Shown here piece after piece: positions 9,101-17,629 of a DNA stretch of 64,000 nucleotides. A program made the position numbers and the translations under genes. Source of the stretch: Paractinoplanes aksuensis (GTDB taxonomy: Bacteria; Actinomycetota; Actinomycetes; Mycobacteriales; Micromonosporaceae). The stretch is taken from positions 1 through 64,000 of the forward strand of contig NZ_JAMYJR010000038.1 of the NCBI RefSeq assembly GCF_024137025.1. Reading direction: 5' to 3'. The notes beneath the pieces were generated by a model, which ran no database searches, was not told the DNA's origin, and saw nothing but the letters and a program-made list of their open reading frames with translations. How positions within the stretch are numbered: position 1 is the stretch's first letter; each line of letters begins with the position of its first letter.

Positions 9101-12100
9101 GTCTGACCGGTGGACATCGCCCCCGTGGTCTCAGCCGTGCCTGAGTAGCCACCACCCAGCGGGCCCCGCACAGATTGTTTTCCGAATCTGGCCTGGCCGC
9201 GAAGTGCCAGTTTCCCCTCGTACGAATGAGATTTCGCCGATGACACGGTGAGGCTGCGGAGATCTCTGGTGTTACTTGTCGCTGCGTCGGGTGGCACCTC
9301 CTCCAAGGGACCGGGGTGGGCCGTCACCACCACGTGATACACCCGCTTACCGATGTGAAACTGGTGCTGGGCGCCGGCCCAGACCCGATCGGGATCGGCC
9401 TCCAGCGTCGCTTGGCCGAAAGCAGCGATAAGTGTCGCCTCCACGTCGGCCCATTCCGCGTGAGTGCCCTGGCCGCCGGCCACGGCCCTGAGCGACTGGC
9501 GCACACCGCTGACCACCCGGTCGATGCCGGCCCAGCGCGTCAACACAGCCTCGCCATGGCCACGCCCGGCGGCGAGAACCAGAGGCACGTTGTCGACATC
9601 CTCGCGCGGGGACGGGACACGCGAAAGGTGAGGGGCCAGGACATTCGGCTCTTCGAAATCTGTCCCGGCCGGCGCCTCCATGAGTTCGATATCCGGCTCG
9701 ACGGGCAGCGTCGTGAGTGAAAGAGCTTCACCAGTCAGCACCGAGTCCAGGCTTGCTTCGCTCTGGCCGAGGTAGCGACGGACGAAAGCTGTCCAGTCGC
9801 GGCTCAGGACGCCGAGCTCCGCTGATACGTCCGCCACGACCGGACTCGTCTCCTCGCCCAGGAAGTCGACGCGGGCGCGTAGCACCGTCCGGTAACGATG
9901 TTGATGATCCTCGACGTTCAGGACGGTGTGGTTCCCGGCCTTCACGTCCAGCGACCGCGACGTCTCGTGCTCCCAGGCGATCTCGGGAAGAGTCAAGCCG
10001 AAACTGCCGCTCACGGCCGATTCGGGGGACAACGTGATCCCCCGTAAGAGGACATCGGACGAGGCGGCTATTTGCCGGCTTCTTTGCTCGGTCTGTTTGG
10101 TTCCCCGGACCAAGCCTTTGTCCTCCCGGATGACCACCTGGTTCGTCGTCCGGCCGGCCAGGTATTGCATTTTCACCGGCTCGAGCTTCACCCTCGGCTG
10201 CAACGTCCGCACTCCCACCGTCATCCGACTCAGGACCACGCCGTTGCTGAGCGCGGCGATACTCCGGTTGCGGAGAGCCCGTTCGTTGAGCACCTCGGCC
10301 ACCAGCCGCGTGGCGATCGCGACCCGCGCCGTGGGCGACAAGCCCGCCTGTTGTGCCAGGCGATGGTGGGTGGCGCGTACCAGATCCCCGACGTCGACGG
10401 CGTTCAGGGTTTCCCGCGTGCCCGCGAACGGATCGCGACGCCGTGGTGCCTCGGCCCCGGGGGGACGATGCGGGAGATCACGGGGACTGCGGGGGGAAAG
10501 GACGTACTCGGTGGGGAACCTTACTTCAACGGTGCCGCTGCCGTCCCCGCGACGCGGAGCAGGCACCCGAGCGGCGACCTCGCCGTCGAGCGACACCGTG
10601 AAGGTGATCGCGCCGGTGAACTGGGTCAGGTTGATCGCAAACACCTTCCGGCTCGAGATGACCTTCATGGAGGAGGCCGAGCCGGACCCGCCACTGACGC
10701 TGGTCGAGATCTGCGGCACCGCCCAGAGGACACGCGACAGGTGAGCGGAAACGCTGGTGAAAATGAACTCCGCAGCCATGTCGAGAAGAGAGACACCGCT
10801 GTCACGTTCGTGCGCCGATTCGACCGACGTCGAGGCGAAGGAGACGCCGTACCGTCCGGAGCCGGCCGGCTGCTCGTCGAGCACGGTGAGGTCGGTCAGT
10901 TGAGGCTTGATCCAGGCGATCCGTCCGCCGGCCGCGACGGTGACGCCCTCGAGGATGATCTTCTCCCAGAACTGATGAAGCTGATCCTCGCCGGATGCCG
11001 CAGCGTCGCCGGAGTCGGTCAACAGGTTCCTGACGGCCGCGCCGACGGCGTCCGAGATGGTCCGCCGTGCCTCTTCGGCGACGCCTGCCTCGAACAGGTA
11101 TTGATCGATCGCCGTCCTGACAGCGGTCACCGTGGCGTTCCGATCCGGCGGCACCACACGGGCGACCGCAAACTCGCCCAGCGCTTCGCCGACGGTGTAC
11201 CAGGGTGCCACGGGGCGTGTCTCAGGATGGGGTGGATCCAGCACGGCGGGACGCCAGTATCCATCCATTCGAACGACGAGGACGGCGGGCCCGGTGTGAC
11301 CGTCGGCATGACTCCGGACTGCTTCTTGAGCCTCCTGCTCGGACATGATTCGATTCGGCATTTCCAGCGTCTGGATGTTCAGGCCCGAAATGTTGACCAG
11401 GTCGCGGAGAAGCGCGCTCTCGTCGCTCGCGTTTCTTGCCGCTTCCCGCATCCGGGCGGGGGCGGCCGGCGAAACGCTGATGTCGCTTTCGAACGCGGCC
11501 TTGAGCACAGATCCGATCAGGTCCGCGTGGGGCTCGGCGGCGGCTATCGGCGGAAGGGGTAGCAGCGTGGCTCGCCCCGCGCGGTTGCCGTCGCGAACCG
11601 CTTCCACATAGTCTACGAGCGAAGGAGCAAGATCCCAGTAGACCGCGAGTGTGCCGGCCATCGACGTGGATTCGTCGTCCGCCGTGCCCAGCGGATCTGG
11701 CAGCGCCAACGGAACCTGTTGAGGCGCGCCGAGCAAAGCCCGGGCCGCCGCTTCCGCGTCGTCGGCCGCATCCTCGATGGCTGCCCGGTGCTCGGCCAGA
11801 AGCCTGGTAGAGAGTCCGATCTCCGCGGCGATCACCAGGTTGATCTGCTCGAGATCGGTCAACTGGGACTGATCGGCAGCCCACTGGGCCATTTCCCTGC
11901 GTTGTTCCACCACTTTTGATCCGCCCAGGAGTTGAACGATCTTGGCGTAGCGGGCGGTCTCGGCTGACGCGGCTACGAACTCGTGCGGAGCCAACGGCCG
12001 CCGGCCGAGTCGGTGATTGTGCACGGCGCTGAACAGCGCCTTCCTGGATTCGGTGGCTCGAAGGACCCGAGGTCCCGCCAAGGCCGCGCTCAGCAGGCGG

Positions 12101-14937
12101 AGCTTGTTCTCGTTCTTCCACAGTTCCAACGGCTCCTCCGGCGGCGGAGGAGGGTTCAGAAGTGGATCGACAACCGCCTCCGGCGGCATCACCTCGTCGA
12201 TGCTGGATCGAGAATTCTGGGCAACCGGATTCATGCCGACGCGCCGACTTCGGGGCGGGTCGACCAAAGCCGCCGCCAGGTCGGTGCCGATCACACGTTT
12301 GTTGCCGGACGACGGCGTCGCGTCGTGCACGTGGAACTGCCGCAGGCGGCCGTCGTGGATCGGGACCCTGAGGTTGCGGGCCAGCGGCCGAGCCGGTTCC
12401 GGCAGGTCGCCGCCGGTGACGAAGGGGACGCGGCGTAGCGAGGGCTCGGCTTGGGTTTCGAGGAGTTCCAAGGATCCGTCGGACAGCCGTTGTACGAAGG
12501 CCAGGTGCTGTGGATCCCCCGGTGCGTCGAACCAGACCGGCGTGGCATGACCGAGGTCGAGCGAGTCGAAGACGGAGAGCTCGGCTGGCCGGAAGGCTCC
12601 TCCGATGCGGTCGGCGACGTCGGCCGGTGTGGGCGGCCGGTCGTCGACGGCGGCTCGGGGGCGTACACCGGCCGCGCTCATGACCTGAGCGACCCGGGAG
12701 ACGCAGTCCGGGGTCTTCCGATCCCACTGCGGCAGGCTCGACATGGCCATGTCGAGCCTGGCTCCGGTCGGGGGGAACGGGGCAGCGTGTGCCGGGACGG
12801 TGGGTTGGTCGGCCACCTGCTGGGGAGCGGAACCGGGCTCGGACGTGGCCACATCGGGCGTGACGATGAGGGTGTTGATGGTGTCGGCGGTCGGTGTGGG
12901 CACAACCGTGGGAATGACGGTGGACTCGAGCCCCGGCAGCCCGGGTGTCGACAGCGATGTTTCCGAGTTGGCGGTCTGCTTCGGCGGGTTGTTGACAGCC
13001 GGACCGGACGAGGCTGTGCCGGAGGCGGGGGGAGCCGGCAGCGCGGAGCCGACCGTGGCGGCAGCAGGCTCTCCTGGCGCCGCGGAGTTGGTGTGGGTGC
13101 TCAGCCCGGCCAGGCCCTGCGGCTGATTCGGCGGGGAGGGCAGGCCGGCGGTCAGCGAGGTGTCGTCGGCTACGGTGGCTTCGGCTGGGCGCGGCAGGGC
13201 GGCGGTGCTGTTCGGACCTTCGTTACTCTGGCTGTTGGCCGCTGATGCGCTGTTGGTCGCGGAGGCGGCGTTCGCCGTGGCCGAGGTGTTGCCAGTGGTG
13301 GTGGCGATGCCGCCTGCATTGAAGGCGCTACCCGGGACGGAGGTCCCGCCGGCGACGTCCGCTCTTGCGGAGGGACTGCCGACCGTAGCGAGGGCGGCGC
13401 CGTAAGTCGGGGTGGCGTTGGCGGAGGGCGAGCCGTTGGTGGCCGGGTCGGCGCCCGTTGTCGTTGCCGGGATTGCGGCTGTCGCCGGCGTGGAGCTGGT
13501 GTTGCCGGACCCTGTCGTGTTGGAAGTGGGGATGGCCGGGTCAGGGCCGTCGAAGACGGTGGCTGGGTTCGCGTTGTGGTTGGTGCGGGTCGGCTGGGAA
13601 CTGCTGTTGCCTTCCGGGTTACCCGTTGTGCCGGGGTGGCTTGTGGTGGACGTGCCGCTCGTCGTGGACCGGCCTTCCGCGCCGGCTGATGCGGGGCTTC
13701 CCGTGCCGACATCGGCTCCTGGTTCTGCGCGCACCTTCTCTCCAGCGCCGGCCCCTGTCCTGGCCCCTGCGCCCGGTTCTGAGCCTGGCTCAGCTCCCGC
13801 ACGGGCGCCAGTGCCGGGTTCGGTGCTGGTGCCCGTACCGGTGGTGAGTTTGCCGCCGCTCTTGGTGTCTTTGCCGGCGGGTGGCTTCTCGGGGACTTCG
13901 ACGAGAAGCATGGGCAGGCCGGTGCCCATGCCGATGAGGAACGAGGAGGAGAGGGTAGCGCCGGGGTTGAAGCCGCCACCGCCGAGGAGTTTGACGACGG
14001 TGCCCTCGCCGAGGGTTTCCATGATGGCTCGGTAGAGCTCTCTGACCGTCATCTGACCGAACTGATTCGTGTGTTTGCCGCTGACCATGTAGTCGGAGAT
14101 CTTCTTGTCGGTCGTGACGCGGATGACGGTGCGGCCGGCTTTGCTGTAGAGGCTGATGAAGGCGGAGGTGGCGGCGCCGAACGCGGCGGAGGCGAACACT
14201 CGCATCTCGTCGAGGTCGCCGCGTTTACCTTCGAAGATCTGGATGACTTGCGCGGAGCTTTCGTGCAGGCCTTCTTCGGCAGCTTCCCCGGCTCCTTCCT
14301 CGGCACCCTTGCCGCTCATGTATCTGGTCTTTTCCGGCATGGTCATGTCCGCGAACTTCTTGCGGGCGGCTTTGCCGCCGGCGCCGGGGACAGCGCGGGT
14401 GACGGTGATTCCGAACAGCGAGCGGGCGATGTTGTCGTTGAGCGTGTGCAACCGTTTGGTGAGGGTGCCCCTCAGCTCGTCCAGGGTTTCCTTGATGGCT
14501 CTGCGCCCGGCGGCGATGATGGCGGGGGCGGCGGCCGCACCGAAGCCGGTGAGCATGGCCTTGAAGATTTCCAGGACCGTCCAGAACGCGACGATCAGCA
14601 CGACGTACTGGGCGGCCTCGGTGTCCAGGGCGAACCCGTCGGCTGCCCCGGCCAGCGCGGCGGCGATATCACCGGCCGCGGGCAGGTCCTTGGTGATCCC
14701 AGCCGCGTAGTCGGCGAACGCGTCCCCGGCCCCGCCTTGCAGATGAAGCGGCACGCGGCGGCTCAACGAGGCGGTCGCATCAACTTGCTGATTCACCATG
14801 ACCGACGTGGTCAGCAGGTCACCGACCATCGCCCGCACCCGGGCGATGTCAGCCTTGGGCAACTGCTCGCCCAAGGTGTAAAGGACCGCGTCGTAAACCC
14901 ACTGATAGTTGGGGTCCTCGATATGGATGTCGACCAC
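5950..14937 (-). CDS. Giant WXG100/CpnT-like multidomain protein with a papain-like module (2,995 aa), putative exported effector
   Basis: The start is placed at GTG 14937 (VVDIHIEDPNYQW), with GGGGGCGGCAGG upstream, because the homologous fold begins here. The longer open frame back to 15312 has no domain content. Residues 1-340 are alpha-helical, with a WXG100-like head and hydrophobic helices near residues 105-150, resembling the N-terminal region of CpnT-type ESX-exported toxins. Residues 350-725 are an Ala/Thr/Gly/Pro/Ser linker. Around 725-830 lies a papain-like module with Cys745 (KTPDCVSRV) and His811 (PQHLAFVQR). The position of the usual Asp appears to hold Glu (ELLETQ). From about 1,400 to 2,750, beta-rich modules repeat, each ending with a hydrophobic strand such as TFTVSLDGEVAARVP, IPTLIVIEVKGP or TMIIRVRISLDVG. 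A Pro-Asp pentapeptide array follows. The last 64 codons run antisense through a dead ATP-grasp gene, so the original stop may be lost. No known toxin domain was identified at the C-terminus. Confidence 0.8.
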   Translation of the reverse strand: MVDIHIEDPNYQWVYDAVLYTLGEQLPKADIARVRAMVGDLLTTSVMVNQQVDATASLSRRVPLHLQGGAGDAFADYAAGITKDLPAAGDIAAALAGAADGFALDTEAAQYVVLIVAFWTVLEIFKAMLTGFGAAAAPAIIAAGRRAIKETLDELRGTLTKRLHTLNDNIARSLFGITVTRAVPGAGGKAARKKFADMTMPEKTRYMSGKGAEEGAGEAAEEGLHESSAQVIQIFEGKRGDLDEMRVFASAAFGAATSAFISLYSKAGRTVIRVTTDKKISDYMVSGKHTNQFGQMTVRELYRAIMETLGEGTVVKLLGGGGFNPGATLSSSFLIGMGTGLPMLLVEVPEKPPAGKDTKSGGKLTTGTGTSTEPGTGARAGAEPGSEPGAGARTGAGAGEKVRAEPGADVGTGSPASAGAEGRSTTSGTSTTSHPGTTGNPEGNSSSQPTRTNHNANPATVFDGPDPAIPTSNTTGSGNTSSTPATAAIPATTTGADPATNGSPSANATPTYGAALATVGSPSARADVAGGTSVPGSAFNAGGIATTTGNTSATANAASATNSASAANSQSNEGPNSTAALPRPAEATVADDTSLTAGLPSPPNQPQGLAGLSTHTNSAAPGEPAAATVGSALPAPPASGTASSGPAVNNPPKQTANSETSLSTPGLPGLESTVIPTVVPTPTADTINTLIVTPDVATSEPGSAPQQVADQPTVPAHAAPFPPTGARLDMAMSSLPQWDRKTPDCVSRVAQVMSAAGVRPRAAVDDRPPTPADVADRIGGAFRPAELSVFDSLDLGHATPVWFDAPGDPQHLAFVQRLSDGSLELLETQAEPSLRRVPFVTGGDLPEPARPLARNLRVPIHDGRLRQFHVHDATPSSGNKRVIGTDLAAALVDPPRSRRVGMNPVAQNSRSSIDEVMPPEAVVDPLLNPPPPPEEPLELWKNENKLRLLSAALAGPRVLRATESRKALFSAVHNHRLGRRPLAPHEFVAASAETARYAKIVQLLGGSKVVEQRREMAQWAADQSQLTDLEQINLVIAAEIGLSTRLLAEHRAAIEDAADDAEAAARALLGAPQQVPLALPDPLGTADDESTSMAGTLAVYWDLAPSLVDYVEAVRDGNRAGRATLLPLPPIAAAEPHADLIGSVLKAAFESDISVSPAAPARMREAARNASDESALLRDLVNISGLNIQTLEMPNRIMSEQEAQEAVRSHADGHTGPAVLVVRMDGYWRPAVLDPPHPETRPVAPWYTVGEALGEFAVARVVPPDRNATVTAVRTAIDQYLFEAGVAEEARRTISDAVGAAVRNLLTDSGDAAASGEDQLHQFWEKIILEGVTVAAGGRIAWIKPQLTDLTVLDEQPAGSGRYGVSFASTSVESAHERDSGVSLLDMAAEFIFTSVSAHLSRVLWAVPQISTSVSGGSGSASSMKVISSRKVFAINLTQFTGAITFTVSLDGEVAARVPAPRRGDGSGTVEVRFPTEYVLSPRSPRDLPHRPPGAEAPRRRDPFAGTRETLNAVDVGDLVRATHHRLAQQAGLSPTARVAIATRLVAEVLNERALRNRSIAALSNGVVLSRMTVGVRTLQPRVKLEPVKMQYLAGRTTNQVVIREDKGLVRGTKQTEQRSRQIAASSDVLLRGITLSPESAVSGSFGLTLPEIAWEHETSRSLDVKAGNHTVLNVEDHQHRYRTVLRARVDFLGEETSPVVADVSAELGVLSRDWTAFVRRYLGQSEASLDSVLTGEALSLTTLPVEPDIELMEAPAGTDFEEPNVLAPHLSRVPSPREDVDNVPLVLAAGRGHGEAVLTRWAGIDRVVSGVRQSLRAVAGGQGTHAEWADVEATLIAAFGQATLEADPDRVWAGAQHQFHIGKRVYHVVVTAHPGPLEEVPPDAATSNTRDLRSLTVSSAKSHSYEGKLALRGQARFGKQSVRGPLGGGYSGTAETTGAMSTGQTRKDYIRSEFRVDTSFRIPTLIVIEVKGPDGATSRQKLKGEITEYVSVPRFHVGYTARPNRVGVHRAGPRAGEIVRFDLHGSSGVRPFFGNMPELSALVAERFEAGLGRRLDPMTWPAAIRRLGEGSQLAAAFSDLVDGRGWRVVLGQFDRHTATAIIRLQVYDVEASESTEAGEIEKYSQQTSQAGRSFTTTFASEWSANASIQGALGQVRPDEDDGEGWRLAGGGGWSHKHTRATKAEHTLGTINITRETVTGRHYRAAGRFQVAVVWDDGPRGRHNATEEVVAGEGLITFLAEPRLASRLGLLAASHQETADQQAADPRTIERDLVERDVTRALTYVEHMDAEQVLGEILAVAQQWGLLPAGPDGAAIHHPLAVQLEEMFRSRRLEDTFFDLSGSGVVGVFSIPGVIPYRLSVETRVMDRTVVESRLVEEKVDGVFRSERIEEYAHEDHGSVGDVYSGQLRIRKAGDGDAGGFTPAGSYNTGTVSAHGTSSSVKDINRLTTKSGRMTEFTETMIIRVRISLDVGPWNRRNAVRQVPGRLRYIVPTALTKPASEEDAPQILPPSDRVHGSFNDVLRRSEFQVLTFRSAQVIDRLVGPNGSDPETTLAVSESLLRTQVVSLLSGDGLQIGDSRVRLIVNDVRPVLDPEGRPVGDKFKARKYTQSADAPTQSAGKHRGWNAKGTFDLHSGRPTPIVSTGAVAKFGGSGGLGHNRGGGTEGGSELSTTIERNAESTKTLWFVVADVTVQKLSAGGDIVAAEESPSGLTLVHEKGADELIAELEAAVPPVPDAPDPDAPSPDTPSPDTPSPDASARSFSMFPFMNASTTWFSASSRQFSNRTGRSVEEFELSVLDDNPAAPVQPAQADSASEHDSPLPPPAPSSGAAPPPEQPGPTAEGTEASAASVPASLPAPESEALPVAGQEAFRPGYGAEGHVRITPSRITVPLRAEVASPPVQPDPQSAPEHPAAPVQADDAVLTRSRPGTARRSDGDGTGLSGVAHEGVHDLPPMFATDGVDVEAGIDDLELEYDRLPVGAPEEVEPVVVTSQPEA
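6671..6742 (-). repeat. 15-bp tandem repeat encoding Pro-Asp-rich pentapeptides
   Basis: About five units of a 15-bp repeat (plus-strand consensus GTCCGGGCTGGGCGT) lie within the giant gene. On the coding strand they encode PDAPD-PDAPS-PDTPS-PDTPS-PDAS. The units are nearly identical, so the number of copies can change without shifting the frame. Confidence 0.85.
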
Positions 14938-15189
14938 GGTTGGCCTGCCGCCCCCGATTTTATCCGCAGTTAACCTAGAGTTTCCGCAGAAGTCTGCGAG
15001 AACGCTTGAAAGCGAAAATCGTCGCTGTCGCAGCTCCTTTGGACCGCATATTCCGACCCTTTCTTCGTTGTCCCAAGAATGTCGGTCCGGCGGGGGTAGG
15101 CCGCAACCAGTCACAGAACGAACGTGCAGCAACTCCGCACTGTTGTTCATCGAGACTGAACGCCCGCCCCGGTCCGACGTCCTCCATCG

Positions 15190-15378
15190 GAGGTCGTCCT
15201 CGCGCCCGTTGCCTGCGAGCGCTCGCGGGTCGACGCTCTGTCGCAGACCCACCCCGGCTTCCGCGGCGTGACCATCATCGAGGGCGCGGGGCACTGGGTG
15301 ATGCAGGAGCAACCACAGGCCCTGACCGGCGCCGTCCTGGACTTCATCAAGGACCTTCCCGACAAGAGGTCGGCGTGA
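15190..15378 (+). pseudogene. C-terminal remnant of an alpha/beta hydrolase (epoxide-hydrolase type)
   Basis: The plus strand reads GFRGVTIIEGAGHWVMQE, followed by TGAVLDFIKDLP and a TGA at 15376. GAGHWVMQE is the catalytic-His motif of epoxide hydrolase and haloalkane dehalogenase-type alpha/beta hydrolases, and LDFI is the last helix. The N-terminal four fifths, with the nucleophile and acid, are absent. The fragment starts 250 bases from the divergent giant gene, so the ancestral hydrolase was probably truncated when that gene's upstream region was rearranged. Confidence 0.75.
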
Positions 15379-15737
15379 CCATCCAGGCGGCCAACGATCC
15401 CGATCGAGTCAGTGTGTCGGGCCTCACAGAAGATCAGGCTGTACGAATGAACGTATCTTCGATATTTGCGTCCGGCAGCAGCCGGTGATATTGATCCCGC
15501 GAAAGCCGTGATATAAATCCGGGGCGACCGCCCCTCTCGGAGAAAAGGCGGGTCGAAGCGAGACGAACAAGCCGGTTCGACGGCTGTGGCATCAACCTGT
15601 CCACACGAAACACGATGAGGGCCGACACGATCGGCTTCCGTCCTCTCGTTTTCGCCTCAATTCCTTCTGACCTTTGAGCGGCAGGAGCCGCGAGCGGCGG
15701 GGCGCTCTCCGAAATGTCAACCGCGAAAGGAATCACC
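15379..15737. other. Intergenic region upstream of the small HhH-like gene
   Basis: No gene is seen here. Frames on both strands are compositionally random. The region ends in a Shine-Dalgarno sequence GAAAGGA shortly before ATG 15738. A TATAAA-like stretch near 15514 could be a -10 element, but no clear -35 partner was found. Confidence 0.4.
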
Positions 15738-15962
15738 ATGCCGATCTCAGTGAACCTCGACGCCGCCCTCGACAAGGCGTACGAGTCCAACTCGGTGGCC
15801 GAGCTGGCCGAGGCGCCGGTCTCCGCCCTGGCCGGGGTCAGCGACAACGACGCCCAGGCGCTGCTGAAGGCTTTCAACATCAAGACCATCGCGGACTTGG
15901 CCGAGAACGAGTACGTGCTGGCTGCCCAGACCATCACCAACCTGAGCAAGCTCGCGAAGTAG
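15738..15962 (+). CDS. Small helix-hairpin-helix-like protein (74 aa)
   Basis: ATG 15738 follows GAAAGGA at good spacing, so I prefer it to the in-frame ATG at 15714. The 74-residue acidic, all-helical protein begins MPISVNLDAALDKAYES. The central segment VSALAGVSDNDAQALLKAF then NIKTIADLAEN has the helix-Gly-turn-helix pattern of helix-hairpin-helix domains: a Leu-Ala-Gly-Val turn followed by an Ile-Lys-Thr-Ile-Ala-Asp-Leu register. There is no signal peptide and no cysteine. It stands alone, between a dead hydrolase and a DUF6924-type gene, and is closed by a strong hairpin. Function is unknown. Given the size and context it could be a regulatory or immunity-type partner, but nothing in the sequence proves it. 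Confidence 0.75.
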   Translation: MPISVNLDAALDKAYESNSVAELAEAPVSALAGVSDNDAQALLKAFNIKTIADLAENEYVLAAQTITNLSKLAK

Positions 15963-15970
15963 CGGAGCGC

Positions 15971-16017
15971 CCGCGGTGGCGGTGAGGCGATCACTGAATC
16001 GCCCGCCGCCATCGCGG
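15971..16017 (+). terminator. Strong two-stage hairpin after the HhH-like gene
   Basis: The inner stem GGCGAT/ATCGCC (15986-15991 with 15998-16003) is stacked on an outer 12-bp stem (15971-15982 with 16006-16017, one wobble pair), separated by a TGA/CG internal loop. It starts 9 bases after the stop codon and should terminate transcription in isolation from the next gene. Confidence 0.7.
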
Positions 16018-16118
16018 CCGTCCGGGACGCCCGGCGCCCGCCCGCGGACCGACGAGTTGTCGAGGCCCGGCCTGGGGTAGCCGATGAACAAACCTGAGGC
16101 CTGTGCGTTTGAAGCCTC

Positions 16119-16613
16119 GTGAGAGCTTTTCCCAAAAATATCGAAGAAGCAGTCGAGAAGTTCGCCAACGTCGTCGTCCGGACGGACTTCTCTGACGAGG
16201 CCGGATGGCAGGCCACCGTCGAGGATCTGGAAGAGAGGCCGGAGGACGCCGAGGACGACTTCCTGATCATCAACGTCCTCGTCGACGACCCGGCCTGGGC
16301 CGGTGCGAGCCCCGACGAGGTCCTGTCCGTCGTCAACGACCACTCGTACCTGGCGGAGTACCTGGACGCGGTGATGGTGGCCGACGAACGGACGATGTCC
16401 GACAAGGAGCACCCGGTGTTGATCGTCAGCGCCTTGTCGCCCGACGACGAGATGTACGACGAGACCACGGAGTTCGGGCGCGAGTTCCGGTGTCTTCCGC
16501 GGGAGACCCACGCGATCAGCGCGAATCTCGGCACGGGCAACATGGGTTTCGAGGAGTTCGCCGAGACGGCCGCAGCCTCGTCGGACGGCATCTTCCGCGG
16601 CTTCCCGGACTGA
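16119..16613 (+). CDS. DUF6924-type protein (164 aa)
   Basis: The protein reads ANVVVRTDFSDEAGWQATVE near residue 17, then FLIINVLVDDPAWAGASPD, PVLIVSALS near 108, and ends GNMGFEEFAETA...GIFRGF. These landmarks (an RTDFSD start, a VDDP segment, and an N-M-x-FEEFA then F-R-G-F end) are those I associate with the DUF6924 family of actinobacteria, which has no assigned function. GTG 16119 is the start that includes the whole domain, although its ribosome-binding site is weak. The protein is acidic, cytosolic and about the usual length. The position next to a giant multidomain effector makes an immunity or housekeeping partner role conceivable but unproven. Confidence 0.8.
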   Translation: MRAFPKNIEEAVEKFANVVVRTDFSDEAGWQATVEDLEERPEDAEDDFLIINVLVDDPAWAGASPDEVLSVVNDHSYLAEYLDAVMVADERTMSDKEHPVLIVSALSPDDEMYDETTEFGREFRCLPRETHAISANLGTGNMGFEEFAETAAASSDGIFRGFPD

Positions 16614-16639
16614 TTCGCATCACCACCGCTGTCCCGGGA

Positions 16640-17629
16640 TCAGCCCCGTGGGCTCGAAGCTGTTGCCAGTAGAGCGGCGAAGGCGAGTTCCCGGGCCACC
16701 TCGACGGCGCCGAGCGCGGGTGCGAGCCGGCCCAACCGGCTCTCCGCCACCCTCGGCGCCGTCGCCATGACGCCCGCGAGTGCCGTCCGCAGGTCGTCGA
16801 CCGACGCACAGGCCTGCTCCCCGCCCTCGCCGAGGACCACGAGCTCCGGATCAGTGACCAGACAGGTCGCCACGATCGCCGGGACCGCCCCCGGCTCACC
16901 GATGCGGTCGAGAACGCTGTCGCCGAGCGCCAGCAGCGACCCGGCCGCGCCGTGGGCGCCCGGCCGAGGCTCACCCCCTACCACCAGGGCCATGCCATCG
17001 CCGGTGACCAGAAGGAACTCCTCGACGCCGCGGGCCAGGCCGAGTCGCGCTTCGGCCACTGCGGCCAGGTTGACGGTGGACCGAGCCACGACCGGACAGC
17101 CCAACCGGCTGGACAGGTCGGCTTCCAATCGCGATGCCTGGTCGGCCGGCGCCTGATCGCCGTCCCAGACCGTACCGGTCACCAGGCAGGTCACCTCGCC
17201 CGGAAGGATCTCCGCCTCGCGGAGCACCTCGGCCATTCGAGCCGGTCCCGGCCGCCCGTCCTGCGGCACGGTGACGGGCGGCTCGAAGGCTCGCGGCCCG
17301 GACCGGATGACGGTGAGCGATCCGGGCTGATGAACCACGGCGGCGACGGTCAGTCGCTCGAGCCGCAGCGAGTACACCCGGGCTCGCGGGCCGCGGCGCC
17401 CGTACCGGCCCTGAAGCTCGGTGACCACCTCGCCCGTCAGAAGCTCCTGGAGCAACCGGTTGGCTGTGGGCAGCGACATGGTGGTGAGCTGGGCGATCTC
17501 GGACGCTGTGGACGGACCGTTGTCGACCAGGGTGCCGAGAACGGCTTCGAAGTTGAGTTGACGCAGGCGAGTGACAAGACCGGACCAGCGGCGGTGCGGT
17601 GTCTCCTGAACGGTGCTCACGATCGACAC
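16640..17629 (-). CDS. ROK-family-type transcriptional regulator with degenerate kinase domain
   Basis: An N-terminal winged helix-turn-helix (residues 25-80, FEAVLGTLVDNGPSTASEIA, then TTMSLPTANRLLQELL) is followed by an ROK-like sugar-kinase fold. The fold is reduced: the N-terminal Asp-x-Gly-Gly-Thr phosphate-binding motif and the CxCGxxGC zinc motif of active ROK proteins are absent, and GAHGAAGSL is only a relic of the G-x-x-G-E-x-G-H element. It is therefore a repressor-like regulator and not a kinase. At 329 residues it is shorter than typical (about 400). A second in-frame GTG at 17620 has better spacing from GAGG than the one at 17629 and may be the true start. It is divergent from the caspase module, with 380 bases between them. 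Confidence 0.8.
   Translation of the reverse strand: MSIVSTVQETPHRRWSGLVTRLRQLNFEAVLGTLVDNGPSTASEIAQLTTMSLPTANRLLQELLTGEVVTELQGRYGRRGPRARVYSLRLERLTVAAVVHQPGSLTVIRSGPRAFEPPVTVPQDGRPGPARMAEVLREAEILPGEVTCLVTGTVWDGDQAPADQASRLEADLSSRLGCPVVARSTVNLAAVAEARLGLARGVEEFLLVTGDGMALVVGGEPRPGAHGAAGSLLALGDSVLDRIGEPGAVPAIVATCLVTDPELVVLGEGGEQACASVDDLRTALAGVMATAPRVAESRLGRLAPALGAVEVARELAFAALLATASSPRG

Noticed and set aside
16640..17629. ROK sugar kinase
   Set aside because: Phosphate-binding Asp-Gly-Gly-Thr and the zinc CxCGxxGC motif are missing and a winged helix leads, so a regulator is the better call.
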